Translations under genes and position numbers: made by a program
Shown: one piece after another, positions 23,201 through 38,200 of the stretch
How positions within the stretch are numbered: the first letter of the stretch is position 1
Layout of the letters: every line of letters begins with the position of its first letter
Notes under the pieces: generated by a model
What the model was told of the DNA's origin: nothing
Seen by the model: only the letters and a program-made list of their open reading frames with translations
Database searches by the model: none
Assembly (NCBI RefSeq): GCF_910592395.1
Contig: NC_088316.1
Location: forward strand, 14,384,001 to 14,448,000
Length of the DNA: 64,000 bases
Direction: 5' to 3'
Source: Lineus longissimus
Taxonomy: Eukaryota > Nemertea > Pilidiophora > Heteronemertea > Lineidae

Positions 23201-26200
23201 AGGATACGAATCAGGCAAAACTTTGAAGGACTACCGAAAAGTGTTTACTTTCGTCACATTTTCTCACTTGGATCCATCGCCACAATTTTTGGACCGGTTT
23301 TCCACTTCGTCTATTTCTGTATATTAGGGGAAAAAAATGTCACCCCTGTGTGTGATTCTGCTGTTAACAGCTGGAACACGGGAGTGATAGCACTCTGTAT
23401 CCTTTTAACGCCGAATGTTCAGTTCTCAGGAGGATCGCCAATGTATGGTATCTGCCATTGGAAAAGCAAAGTTCAATTGCTGATACTCATATGACATGGC
23501 GCATACACAGACAGCGCTGTGATTTTTTTCTGCCACTGTGGATGAATTACCATATTGCAGGCAGTTTGGAATACGCTCTCTACCATTCTCTTATCCCTTT
23601 TGGGACCATTTATTGTTTTTCTTCTGGTTCACCTCTGCTCATTGGAGTAAAAAAGCTCACAGTCACTACAAATTTTTCCTGAAATGGATTTTATTTTTTG
23701 ATGGATGCTGTGTTGATCAGCGATAGAATGATGATAACATTCTGTAACACCTTTTTACATGATCAGCTAGGTATTTTTGGAGATTAGCTTTCGACCCATA
23801 CCAGGTCTGTCCTGAAGAAGACCTGGTGTGGTTGAAGATGACACTCATTTTTCTCACAAATATGCTTCTTCAACCCCTGATGCCTCTCAATTACTGCATG
23901 TAGCTGACATTGATATGGCAAAAAAGCATCTCCATTATATCTTCAGTGGGCTGTTTGACAACATAACAATCTTTGGCAATAAATCAGTTCTTCCAGCACA
24001 AGGAATTGTGACAATGGAATTACTGTTTTCATTATTTCAGCTGCTTGGAACCCATTAATTACTGATGGACTGAAATTTGTATTACTTCGGCAGACTACTG
24101 TCTACTGAGTCAATAATTTGTCTAAAATTACATTTTACATCATAGGTGCGGAATTGCCTCATAGAAATATGGAAACTACAGAAAATCACTGCAGCTTTTT
24201 TTTTACGTAGCGTCAATTTTCGAACGAACGTCAATGCTCTCGTAATCCTTCTTTGACAGCCGAACGTCTGAAATCAACTTCCCACCATCTTCTAAGGTTC
24301 CAAATTGGCCAGCAACCCAGCAGTTGTAACTAAAAATAACTGTATGGCTCATAAACGGGATATGCGGTGTTCAAATTGTCGGCAATCTATTACATTCTGC
24401 GGTTGTGAAGCAGATTGTGGCGTGTCACTAAGGAATTGTACTGTAGGCAGGTTTCTGGCTCGTCGCTAGGGAAGCGTCTTCTAACACTGTGTCTAATGGT
24501 TGCTTCCCAGACTCAAGGTGTCTACTCCTGACTAGGGGTTTCCTAGGATCGTCGATACACGAGGTGAATATCCAAAGCAGGCACGTGGATTTCCCGATGT
24601 GTAATTGTTAAGCCATCATGAGAATGAGGGCGAAGAACATGAACATTGACCTCGACTGGATAAGGATTAAACGGCGAATCATCTCAATTCTACCTCAAAC
24701 GGTTGTGACACATTTCCACGATGATCACCGCGAGTCTATTGGGAGTATTGACGATGCTGGTTCCGTGGAAACGAAATCACAGGAGGAGGAGAGAGGACCA
24801 GAGGCAAAGGTTGGCCTAGGTGTTTGTAACATATTGTGCATGTCAGATTGGTCGATATTCAATGGAGTGAGATGAAATTTTTTTCTGTGGTTTGAAACGA
24901 TGAATCAAAGCTGGTCCGCATTCCTCGATGTGTTACACCCCGTCCGTCGACCCCAGAGGACATTTTCGCATGTTTTATGCTTATGTTAAATCAGGGATGT
25001 ATGAAGGAATGTCAGTATGGGGATTGGATCTCATGATACCTTCACTTGTCAGTATCTGTAAATTTACCCTATTACCTAGTACATGTACCATCCAATTACT
25101 CCTTTTTGATGTACCCTCTAAAATGTTGCCTCTTTCGATCTTTGATCTTCGACAAATCCAATCGATATGTGAAATTGGAAATTTACAACATTACATTCGA
25201 AGCCATCTGCTGCTGTTGTACATGTACATGTAGGTGTTGTTACAGTGCAGTATAATGGAATTTATTAAGATTTATTTGATGATTTCTTCTTATGATGACA
25301 TCATGGCTTGGCATGAGGATGGGGATGTCAATATGTTTCCCTGAAACCTATAGCCTTCAATGATCATACTGATACTGGTTATTCACCATTCCATGGGCGA
25401 TAATCCATGGAGGATTTTGAATCGGCGCCGCAGTTGGCAGGAGTTGGAACCAATTTGTATTCGGTTTCACAAACTCTAGTCATTCATGGACATGCGTAAC
25501 CAAAGTCAAAATCTCGATATTTTTTTCCAACTTCCGCCGATTGTGGCCCTGATTAAAAGTCTTCAAAGGAGAATTCTACTGCCATTGCGTTTGCAGAGGT
25601 TGTGTATTAGTCTTGGCCCTGATATGTTTAAGGTCTGATTTTAAATTTTGTTGATCATGTTGATGGTGGCCAAGTGAAGATACTTCATTTAACTGATATC
25701 ATAAAAAAGCTTCTTTACCGTTTCAGTATAGCACCAGTACGTATCTGCAGAGAAAAGATGGTTAAAATGTTCTCATAGTGTGAACACCGAGATGCTATAA
25801 TTCCGTGTGGGAAACCTTCTTCAATCAATTCTGGCTTGTCAATAATTCAATAAGGTCTCATGTCTCCTGAAGAAATCCCTTCTGAGCCTCCTCCAATTGT
25901 TGAGTGATGCAGAAATAAATTGTGCAGGTCTTAAGTATTCGATGGCATGTACGTGTTGCTATGGGGGTGAAGAGGTTGTCTGGTACTGAATAAATTCAAT
26001 AGAATTTCTGTGAAGTCAAATCTGCTGAAGTTTCAGTTTTTCATATAAAAATATATTTTCACGACTTTTCAAAAATCAGGGCAAGCACGTTTACTCAATT
26101 GTTTTTACCAAACGAATGTCGCTGTGTGATAAAGGGAGCTTAAGTGTCATTAAGTCATTTCTCTGTCACAGTAGACCTAATAGCTTCCTTTCCTTGCTCT

Positions 26201-29200
26201 CTTTTCATTACCAACCTGACAGTAACCGATTCAAATTGACTGCTCTGGTGTTTGCCAATTAATTTATCACACAATTCCTGTCATTTGGGATGTGCTGTCT
26301 GTTAGTATCTTGGCTGATTGCGCTATAAACAAAGATATCGGTTGGCGTATTCCCATCAAACGTTTCCTTATCGCAATAGGAAACCTTTCCTGATCTGGAT
26401 TGGAAAGGCCAGAGAAGACCTACTCAACTATTGATGAACTATTTGACTGATAACAATGGTTATAGCTTACGAAATCTGTGATTTGCTGAGACAATCCGGA
26501 CGCCAAGCAATTCACTTGGAAGTTGTTTGCTGTTTGTGATATGAATACTGATTTCTCATGATGTGGCCAGTCTGGCCTTGATCAAAAATTTATGGACTAA
26601 TGGAGGCGATCCATCCAATGTGTCGGGAATAAATAATATGACCTGACGTAAGCATGGTACCGGAACCCCAAACCAGCGCCCCAAGGGATTACCCTAATAC
26701 TAATACAACAGACAATGTACAGTATTGTCTTAGTCAGCCTCCTGAGCGTCTGTGTGATGGTAGTGTGGAGTATTGATCCTATTTGATGTATTAGAAACCA
26801 CCAGTCTGACTCTCACTGATATCGATAGCTCTTGTGTATCGATTACTTATCTCGAGAGGATGAAAAAGGTCATTTGTTACTTCTTGCCACAGTTAAAATC
26901 AAGCAGAAAAATCGATTACCATTTCATTGGCGATCACTTGAGTGGTATCACATGAGACATCTTTTCCATCGTCTGCTGTCTTCGAGCTCTGAATTGGAGA
27001 ATCCACGGGGCTGAGATGACCCTAATCATCAAAACCCCATACTAAACCTTGGTGACTCCTGTTATCCTCATATGAAGATTCCGAATAGATGAACCCAAAT
27101 CCATATCTCAGCACAAGAAGATATTGCAACAGATCTTGCCATCTTAACTTATATCTCCATCTTCTTCAGTTTTTCACAACATTCTTCTCCTTCCTGTCTT
27201 CCAGGTTGAAAATGTGCGTCTCCTTGACCGGTTCAACACGAGGAAACCTGCCGTGGGTACGTTGTACCTGACAGCAACCCACCTGATATTCGTGGACCCG
27301 GCTGGGAAGAAAGAAACATGGGTAAGTCGAAGTGGTCTTGAACCTCCAGGAACGGATGGTCTGTCTTTAAATCAAAGGAGGTTTAAATTAACTATGACTC
27401 TCAAGAGTGCTTTCACTGTCTGATGTCTGTATCTGGATAGTCAATTCACAAGAACTTTCACTATGTAGGTCCCTACTTAAGTTTCTTCAGTCACTAATGT
27501 AGCTTTCATGGTATTTGATGAAAATGGGATATTGTGTTGGTTAGTTGGTTGACCAACTTCCAAATGGGTAAAACGATTGGTTGTGGTCATACAATATATC
27601 CTTTGAAGATGCCAGACATCAATATCACCGATATTGCTTGCTTTCATTGTGATTCGATCCAGTCGACCAAATACTAATATTGCTGCAGACGCATTGAAAA
27701 TATTATTGAATATCAGTTTTCTCCTAAAAGGAACCAAGACTGTCTGCCTTCGTAATCTATCCTGATTCATTTTCTGTCAAGTAATGGATTCTGATTCATC
27801 TGATTGGGGGCCAGAGTTTATTGGAATTACTTGGCTGACGGCTAGTTGGCCAAGTTCCATTAGGACATTGAGAGCTTCTTTTATGGTGTACTAGGCGATT
27901 CTGTTGAAGCGATTGTGTCAGAAGCGATTCCTAATCTTTTGCTGCGACCATGATTGTACCATCTCATACCAGACATTATTTGCCCGACTGCTGGGGAGAC
28001 TTAGCCTTCCTCTACAAGCCCTGCTCATCGTCTTGCCTTTTACCCATTACAGCGCTCTTACATCTTGTATCTCATAAAGCGATACCTCGTTTTCATCCAT
28101 ACAGCAACGAGATGACACTAGTCGAAATTGGAAATGTTCTCCGATTTGTCTTGGAGAGCTAAGCACATATGACATCTTGCCTAAGTCCTCTTACAAGTCA
28201 TTTATGAGTGCTCTTTTCCTCCTAAGGAAGATATAAGTTAATCTAGCCCCTGGAGATGTTTTATAGCACTTGTCTTTTCATTGCACTGCGTCATTGTACG
28301 GTTTAGAGCAGCAGTCTGTCTCTCATCAGCAGTCTAATCTTGTTGGTGAATAAGTTGAGAAACAAGTGGGGTTGTAGATCATTCCTTGTACTTTCCTATA
28401 TTGGCAACAAGTGTGTTTACCAAAACCATCCATGTGTCATTACCAAGAAAGATTGGTTGCCAATATCATTCACGCAATATGTCAATGTAAAAAGTATCCA
28501 AGCTCGCCATGGCAACATAAAGAAGCTGCACCATTGCATCTCTATATCATCCGTAACTGTATTTAGCAATATCCATACGTCAGGGAATAGCTTTCAGTGG
28601 CTGCAGGATCCTGACCAATATCATTTTTGAAAGGTATCCAAATATCAGCTAGACAGGCAGGTCGGCTGAGGCCATCACTATTTGTGACTGGAGTTTATAC
28701 TTCAATGCTGGAGTTTTATGATGTCAATGTTATATCAAGAACATTACCTAAAGTGGATCTTGTTGGATAAGCAATATCATTTCATGTTGGTCATATTTGC
28801 TTTCTAAAGGTATTGTCCAAATAACTGCTACTTGTCCAGACATGCTCACCATAGTGACATACCTCTGTAAATCATTGCTCCATCGATATTGTCAATAATC
28901 TAGATTATATTGCCCTCCTGGTTGAGTAGCGTTCCAAGTCAGTAACGCCATGTCTATCATTTGTGAGGATCAGCCAGAGTTGGGCAGTTATTTGACCACA
29001 TGTTTGTCCTTGCTTCAGTTTTTCATGATTTGGTCAACAACATCAAGGTATTACAAAAAGCTATTACACTTTTCGTTTCCTCCCTTGACATCAATATTTC
29101 ATTTTCGCCATTAGCATCGTATGAGCTACCAAGTTTATTTACCGAGCTCTCACCTTCTCGTGTATTCCAGGTCCTCCATATGCACATAGCATCTGTCGAG

Positions 29201-32200
29201 AAGCTTCCTCTGACGACCGCCGGCTCGCCGCTCCAGATACGCTGCAAGACCTTCCTCTGTGTGACGTTCATCATTCCCAGGGAGCGAGACTGTCACGATG
29301 TTTACACGACACTGCTCAAACTCTCTCAGCCCGGCAGTAAGTTCTATTTACTCTCTGGTTGAAATCACTGGAGGGGAAGTGAGGTGGCCAAGTCAAATCT
29401 CTGTGTGCTCATTTAAGAGACTGAAGCTGATTTTATTTTTATTATTATTATTTATTAAATCCAAATAAACAAAATTACGTATTGAGACAATTTCCAGGGC
29501 TTAGGCTGAAAGCATTAATAGCCCTGGTATCACTGAAGCTGATGCCTTTTGTAGTTGGGTTTGGCCTATGATGTTTCTTCAGTCCTCATCCAGAAAACTG
29601 GAGTGAATCTTACTATCATTGACTGTGGACGTCATCTAAACAGTTTGCAAAATAAAGCCATGAGAAGCCAGCCGCCCTTGCCGCAATATTGGTAATGGTA
29701 TCGGTATTCGATGAAGTGCCTTAATTTGTTTGAATGATGATAGTACTCTCTTTCCTATAATTGCTTCAGATGATTTGTATTGGATTGCAATTTCAGATAC
29801 TGGTGCGTTAGACTATAATTTGACTAAGTCGGGATCATTATTCTGTCCAAATGAGGTTGGGCTTTGACAGCCCTGTTGCGCCATCTACATGAATTTATTG
29901 AGTTCTCTGCCCCATTGCACATGGATGGATGATTAGTTTTTTTCCAGGGCGTGGCATTATAATTACAATATGCTTGGAAAATTATCTTGTTCTGATAACC
30001 ACTTTACTTGATTAAATGAAGAAAAAAACTTGGGAGTCTACATATTGTAGGGTCATTTCAGCGGCTGCTGCCAGGATCTTTCAGGGTGCTTTAGTTGCGC
30101 TGGCCACATTGGACCACAGTTTTATACTGTCCCATCTGGCTGGTGTGGGAGCCTGGGAGTTGAGCCCAAGTGGTCTAGGAACTATCTGAGACCTGCCCCA
30201 TGCTAGGTGGACTCGTTGATAACCTTAATGCCATCGCTGTTCCAACATATGTTACAGAGCTAGTGTTTTGCTTTTGCGCATGTACTTTAGTAATCAATCC
30301 ATAAAATACTCGAGGCTCTTATTGTAGAGGTGATATAAACCTATTATATCTATGTTACTATCACACCAGGACAATAAAATTGATTTTAAGTCAGGTTTGT
30401 TTGTTTTAAAGTACATCAAGCTAGAAGTGCCAACTCTCATATTGGTAACTTTTACTAGTTTAGCAGAAGAATCCTCCTTAATACGGAGCCGTTATAATAT
30501 TGATGGACCTGGTCTATGTCATCCATCAAACTGCAATGGTAATTTGTCACCATTAAAGCCTGATCAGTGAGGTGAGATCAATGCCATTGTGTTGCAACAA
30601 TGAACCAATAGGCTGCTTATGACGCTCACAATGAAAATTCATTATTGAAAGTGGATCAGTCATTGATGATATTGCGTTAATGGGGGAAGAGTGATTATCA
30701 ATGCATTCCAGGTGGGAGCTGAAAACTGCCTTCTTGCTCATTATAGTATTCTCAGTTGGGTGATTTTAGGGCGGTGGTTAATTTCAATTGCATTCGGTTG
30801 AGATAACCTGTACGATGAATGGTGTGTTTTATCTTTGGTTTGTTGCTTGTAAGGTTTTTTATGTCTTCTGCTGTGCAATTTATTTCAGCCTCCATATTGG
30901 AAGACAGGTTCCATTCCATTCTATTCTTGATTTTAATCATAAAGGTCAAACACCCATGGATTCCTGTTCTAAATGACAAACATCAATGGCTTCCACATGC
31001 AAACATTCATGGATTCCTGTAGATTTCAGAGGGAAGTCAGAAAGAACCTTATCAGTGTAAGCATAGCTTTCCCTGACTCCCTTATGCTGTCACAACAGCC
31101 GACATGGACAGTCCCTAATGCTATCAAAGCCAACCTTATTGCTACGGACTCTTTGAATGGCCACCGTTATCATAGCCGGGCACGTTCTCCGAGTCAATCA
31201 ACCTATTGACAATTATGGTCAGTTCGTCCACAACCACGGCTATTTGTCCTGGCTTATTTGATGTCACAATGACAACTTCGATCATAAATCATATTACAAG
31301 CCCTGACTCAGGGTGAAAGAGGCTGGCAGGTTGCCCCGTAGTGTCTATACAGATATTGCAATAGTCGACCAGTCTTGGCGCTATAATCTCATGTTCGTAC
31401 CGTGATTGTCATTGTGGTCATTCAGTTGTAACAGTGTTCTCTGTAATGAGTTCTGATAGTCATTCTCTGCTCTGAATGGGTAAGGTTTGGTTGAGGCGGT
31501 CGTTTGGTCAATATGGCATTCATAAAGAGTGGTCAGCGCAAGGAATGAGTTATAGATGGTGATATTTTGTCAGATGTAGCTGATAATGTGGCATTCTCAT
31601 TAAAGAGCTTGTACAGTCATGTCAATTTTGGCCGGCTGGACAACTATGCTGCCAGATGTCGACATCAAAGTGTGCAATAGGTTGACGAATATCTCGTCAG
31701 TCGCCTCTGGTATCATTAAAATGGCTGCATTGGCAAAACTGGTCGAATAGTTGAATAGTTGTTTACATCTTCTCAAAGAATAATTCCTTAGTGAAGCTAC
31801 TTTGGCTCCTGCCTCGAGTAGTTGCCATCCAAAGCTTTGAAAAGACTGTCATCTCTGCAGTAATCAGCTAATTGTGTTGTTATATGAGAGATCAGTCTGA
31901 AGAAACTCCCTTTCCAAGAGCAGTTGCTTTTGAATGTGTAATCCTTGATGACACCAGATATTCCACAAATTAATGTGGTCATATTTCATAGGGAGAAGGT
32001 GGTAATTTCAAGCGATGGTTACAAAGTATTCCCCGGCCAGATGGAAGAAAACTATTGGCTTCTTCAGATCATGCCTGATATAAGAAATTCCGTATTGCAA
32101 TTGAGATTCATTTATCACCAGAAATGGAAACATGTTGCCCATTCTGGAAGCGTTTTTCCTGATCAGGCAACACATGATTTCTCCATCAATTTGTTACCAT

Positions 32201-35200
32201 TTTTATCACCGGACAATGTGGATATCCTGTTTGGTACTTCCCATTTACTCTTTGAGGTGATTCCTCAAAGATTTAGTGTTGATTAACTTTGCCTGTAGCA
32301 GATGCTTCCCATTGTAACTGTGTGAATAGCCTGTATGAGAGAAGGTTTAATAAATAACCCCAAGGATGGCTTTAAGCATTGATTTATGGATCGTTTGCAA
32401 CATATTTCAGCATGGTTCCATTGATTTTGGGCTTGAACCATATATTCAGTATGGCCGCAGGAAGCCATCTCCAATCTCCTGGTTTGGATGGGTTGGCAAG
32501 TAATGGTTTTGCTTACTACTTTTTCTAAACATTCAAGTCTCAACAGCACCTTACTTTCTCCTCTGGCTCCTCAAGAGTTGTGCCTGGTTTTCAACTTCAT
32601 GGCCTCCCGCATTTGCAACTTTCTCAAGCAGCAAGGTTCCGAAGTTTGGTTCCTTGAGAAGAAAGTATTACCAATGATCTGTCGCTTGAACAAAAGCGCT
32701 CTGCTTAACTTCTGCATGAAGCGCAAATATCTTTGGTCTACTTCAGTTGACACAGACTCCATCTTAATAACCTTTAGACAAGTTGATGTGACAAAAATTG
32801 ACAACTATGACCAAGCCTTACCTTTGAAGTCGACCACTTGTCAGGCAAATGGAAGCAGCCTTCAGCCATCGTCCTCTCTACCAAAGTAGGTGGAGCTGCC
32901 TCAAGCGCCCATCATCTCTTGTACCTGCTCCTGATTGCCACCAAAAATCACTTGGTGAGTAGCTGTGCCGTAAGCAATATATCCTGCTTTCTAAAGTAGG
33001 TTGTACTGCCATTAGGAACCATCTGTATTCACTGACTTATGGGTGAAACTTCATTTGCCTGGTGTTGTCGGCTGTTACCTATTTTAGCCCTTGCCCTTCC
33101 GAACATCATTATGACAGGTTTGGCCGGGTACAAATCAAGGTGGATCGTCAAATGTACCTTTTAATCAACTCAAATGATTAAAAGATATACTTTGCATGGT
33201 GCAGAGACAAGCCAATTGTAGGGTTTTGAACTAGGGACTCCTGACCGCCAGCCAAGTTGGAGCCACTGGTCCACTGTGGCTCCTAACCACACTTGTTTGT
33301 GTATACAGACTTCAGCCCTCCGTCGACATATAAAGGGATAATTGGGTAGGGAAGCTGCCTTCAGCAACCATTCTCCTTCAGATAAGATTGATCATCGATT
33401 GATCCATCATGCACCAGTCAGTGGAACCTAACACCTACAATTGCTGATTGAAGCTCAAGGGAAATAAGGAAGTCATCTTGAAGTCGGCGCAGTACTCAGA
33501 TTGGTTGATAAATGGTAATTTGACTGATTTCTCACTTGTATTCCACAACAGTGTTGACGCTGTTGACAGTATGCACAGTGTAGACCAGCCCTTGGCTGTA
33601 CACCCCGAAGGGCTCCCGAGATAGGTTGTGTCTTCCCTTGCAGCTTTTAAATCAATAAATGAATAATTCAGTTAACATGGCACTTCGCGTCCGTTGGGGT
33701 GTCATTCTTGGAAGTGGGGACCTCTGTAGGAATTACTGTTGGCAATCTAAGGGAAAAAACAAAGCACAGAATATAGTGACTTGGAGAGCACACAACCCTC
33801 TGGACCGCGCTCTCAACAGGAAAGAGACTGTGCAGCCCCTGGATTGGTGAAATGATTTGACAAGGCAATTGAGTCATTCCTGTGTGACAGCTCGACTTCA
33901 GTAAAGCATCTTCGCTATCTGTTCCAGGTTTGAGAAAGAAGAAATGAGTTGTCTTCGGATGAAAAGAAGCTTGTGTAGTTGATCGAGATTCACCTGACTC
34001 TGTTCACCTGTGATCAGCACGATCATGGGAAAGTAGAATAAATGAGCGAGACATCATTGGTGTATGGAAAAATACTGGAGTTGTTATGTTTTTTCCACTG
34101 TGATAGCGTCTGTCAACTGGAGCTAGTCACGTATCGTCTGCTCATGAAAAAGGAAGTTCTTTTTACAAAGCAGAACTTATGTTACTACTTCCATTCTTGG
34201 CAACCGATCATTGGAAAGCGATTGCGAGATAAACCACTTCTTAGCATGCAACTTTACACTTGCTAATAAACGACTAACAGCAAAATGTAAATGAGACCCT
34301 GTAAAATGTTTGTAACCCAATCTCATATTGAAGTGTTTCCCAAATATAGACCCTATGTCTGATACTACAATCCTGAGTGTTTTCTACATGTGTAGGGGCT
34401 TATTGTTTAACCAAAGTATATTTCGTCATGTTTCAATGAATGCCTCGCTAAATGTAGCAGAGATTTCAAAGCTGCACTCTGATATACAAGCAGTATAGAC
34501 TTATCGCCTACAAATCCCCAAAGAAAACTCTTTTGTCAACCCACCTGTACCAGTTCCAGGTTCCAACTCCAAGTCGATTCACCTCATGAATGGCATCAAT
34601 ACTTTCTGCTACACGGTCCATTCATGGTCGGGTAGAGGTCTCTCGGCATGATGATTTGATCCTTTTTAAACTGCCCAAGACCTGTTGAAAGCTGGATGTT
34701 GGGTAAAAGAAGATAAGCTTATTTGGCACTGGCTTCAAATCCAGGCCAGAAGTGGCTGGGTGATTGACTTTTTAAGCCAAATCCCGCAAGTGACAACATT
34801 TGTGCATAGCAAATACAGATTTTATGGTTTTTCGCTCTGAATTTATGAGATATTCATAGGAACAAATCATGATATAGACTATAGAGTTCTTCATGAAGTT
34901 TGCAGACCCACTTCCCACTTCTCTCTACTCTGTTCTAGTCAAGCAAATAATATGAGACAATCATTGATTCAATTCGTTTAACATTTGCTTTTCTGGATCT
35001 CCAAGCACTTCAAAAAACTACTAATTCAGTTGATTAATCTGTCTGTTTGCCAACCCCTTTGTAAGTTGAAACGGAGGATGCAAAAATCTATAACTCCAAG
35101 GTGAACTTTCTAGAAAACTAATATCCCTCCCACTCGTGAACCTATTCAAAGGAACCCAATACTCTTAACCAGTTTCTGTTTTGCCTGCCTTAGGCCAACG

Positions 35201-38200
35201 TTTTCTATATAGTCAAAAGTATTGTGTTTGACCTTTTGGAATTTTCGTTATGAAATATAAATACAAAACAAGACTTTATTTATGAAGTTTATCTAAGTCT
35301 TTCAACACAATAGCTTTTAGCAGTATTACATGTATTTATGTGGCGTGAGGAGTGGAAAGTGTTGTTTTTGATCACCATGAAGAATATGATTTATTTACAA
35401 GTTTAATGAGAAAGCCTGTAAGAAAAAGTTCAAGTTCGTTTTCCATATTCTTCTTCAAGTAAATGTTCTACACTTAAATACATGACTGCATCTTGGTATC
35501 AATGGTCAACAAAGTGATGGGTCTTGTTGGCATGTCATGAGTTTGTCTTTCTTCCCGGCATGTTCATCCAACATGGAGTGTCCATTATGGTGCATTTGTC
35601 TTCCTTGTTCTCTGGGACTTACTTGGGAATTGTGTTCACAGGATCCCTTTCCATACTGATGATGGCAATTATGTTGTGATTGGAAACTAAGGTACCTTTG
35701 ATGGCAACTATGCGTAAGGTATTGTCAGGAGCAACATCACCTGTTTCATTCTACCAGAGTATAACAACTTCAGAAGTTTCAGACCCTGGGCTACTCAAGA
35801 TACCACCAGGCCTGACCTTTTGAGTATTCAAGCCTCAGCTTGATGCCAATGCCCTGTCCAAGACTACGTCGTCAGTGTCATTTCTATTCGGTTTCAGATC
35901 CCAGGCTATTGCGGACACCACTACCATCAGGCACGACCTTGGCCTGGGGAATATTGATTCCTTACTCTGTCAGGAAATACATCACCAGTATCATTTCTTG
36001 TAAAGGTTTCTGACTTTAGCCCCTTGAGATGTCAGCGCCTAACCTTGGGGAAACATTGACACCACAGCTCAATGTTTGTAAGGAATTAGAACTGACCTTA
36101 CCAATGTCACTCTGCCAGACTACATCATCAGTGCCATTTTCCCAATAGCCAATGCAATATTTGTGGCACTTGCTGGAGTTTCAGATCCCAGGCTCCTACG
36201 GACACCACCAGGCCACATCCTTGAGGTGGTAACATTGATACATTGGCTCACTGTCAATACTCAGTTAGAACCAACATCACTGGTGTCATTCCAAGTCACT
36301 AATCTCTTCAGCACGATTGATCTTCGCAAAGTTTTGTGATGTGATCGTTTGGTGTCGAGACAACTGATTGATCTATCGCCATCAATGCTGTTAGCACTTA
36401 CATTAGATTATGGATGTTGAATACCATTCAATGATATCAGGATACTGTCCACTGATATCATATCTCTCAGAAAGTTTTCAAAATATTCAGATTTCCATGA
36501 TAAATAGTGTCATTTGAAGGAGAAACATGGTTGATTATCAGTCACCATCGATCACAACGCACACTCTCTTGACAACTTATATTCAGAATGTCAGAAACTT
36601 CTCATAGTCATAGACTCTGGTCATATTGAACTGGGGGCAAAAGGTGGCTATGTCGCTTTTAGCTAGATATTCCAATCTAACCATTTAGTGCTTGATTTTC
36701 AGGAATAGGTGAAACCCCAAGAAGTAAGTTTTATCGCATTGTGAAATTAGCACCTTTAGATACATTTATCAGAATTTCAATGCTATAAGGCTTCGGAAAA
36801 ATCCAAAAGATTTTTAAATAGAATCCTTGAAAATTATCATTGGTAACAATTGGTGTTGGGTAAACAACAATTATTTTTTGGAAATGACTATTTTACCATG
36901 GTCTGCATTCTCTTAAACCACCTTTCCACACTTTGAAGTGGATGGTGTGGTGTGGTGGCTTATACAAGGCATATTTTTGTCAATTTATCTTTATTTTTGG
37001 GGATGATTTGATGGTGACTGGTAAAACAGTTTCTCATTTTTCGGGGTTTCTTGGTGACCCAGTTCCTTACATTAACAGCATCTCATGTAAACAGTTGATT
37101 TGTACATATTAGACATCTTGAGTATATTTTTGCATGCAGTCCTCTTCACTTTGCATGCCTGCACCAAACTAGCTGCCTTGACATCTGGGATCCTGAAAGG
37201 TGTCAACAATATCATACCTTAAAATGTAATTGTTGACACAAGGGCAAAAGTCATGAAGGGGATCATTGAGGGGGTTGCTACATGGCTTTACCAACAACAA
37301 CGGCAACAACAACAAAGAAGTTAGCGCACCTTCTGCATGATAAAGCCTATGTCCCTTTAGAAGGCTAAATTCCCTCCTTGTACATGATCATTACTAATGC
37401 CCTTTCCTTTAGCTACTAACGGGTTGCTCTTCTTTGGCATACATGGCAATATCATGTACGGCAATAGCGTGTATCACTCTTGTTTCTACTTAAGGTCAAT
37501 TATTGATAAGTCTGACGGCTTGTTTTGAAAAAATGGAGGCCCTGTCCTGGTAAGATGATGTAGATGTTAATACTGTTTCAATGCCAATTTCCAGGATTTT
37601 TTATTGCACAGTGTTCTGTCACTATTTTGTTCTGAGAAAAAAACATCTTCAGTAAAGAGCTTTTAACCACTTCAAATGTCTCTGTAACCCAGCAGAACCC
37701 ATTGAGATATCTCAAATAAACTTTAAAATTCTGCTTCAAATCATAATCAGTCTCTTGGGTATCTCTCTTGATATTTCAGTACTACTTAATCTGTCTGAGA
37801 TTAGAAAGGATTGAATTTTGAAGACCCCAGGGTTGCAGTATTCTAGCTCTTTGAGAGCTGGAGGATTTTGTCTTTAGTCTCGAGACATTTAGTATCATCA
37901 TATTGAAGACTTTCTTGTCTGTGCTTTGATATGCTGAAACTTGAAGTAGTAGGCGTTGTTTTTAGAAAAAGAAGAAGGAAAAGAAGACTAGAAGTACTAC
38001 TATAGGCTAGTTGAAGACTGGATATGTCGAATCTGTCGATGTCAATAGATGTTTTCAGGCCTTCTTGTCTGTGCAAAATTGTTTGGTCTAGCTGCCATTC
38101 TACCCTGGGACATGTGGGACGTATGAAACGTCAGAGGCTATATTTCATCAGTCAGAAATCAAGAAATGAAAGTCATTTTTCCTTTTCCCCTTGGCTTTCG

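Larger units (their letters stand above)
9765..27204 (+). other. MTMR intron 1 (17.4 kb)
   Basis: Mostly unique AT-rich DNA. It holds decayed retroposon sequence (about 11285-11720), degenerate repeats (about 9995-10390 and 12470-12600), microsatellites (17150-17163, 20224-20253), a fold-back element (21473-21780) and a tRNA-like SINE fragment (about 21800-21895). Open frames of up to about 115 codons on both strands show no family motif. Two phase-compatible alternative first exons may exist at 16496-16585 and 24618-24809. Confidence 0.7.

Noticed and set aside
32488-32889. 133-codon open frame in MTMR intron 3.
   Set aside because: The longest intronic frame, but with no motif, no splice-site pair fitting the gene, and ordinary intronic composition.
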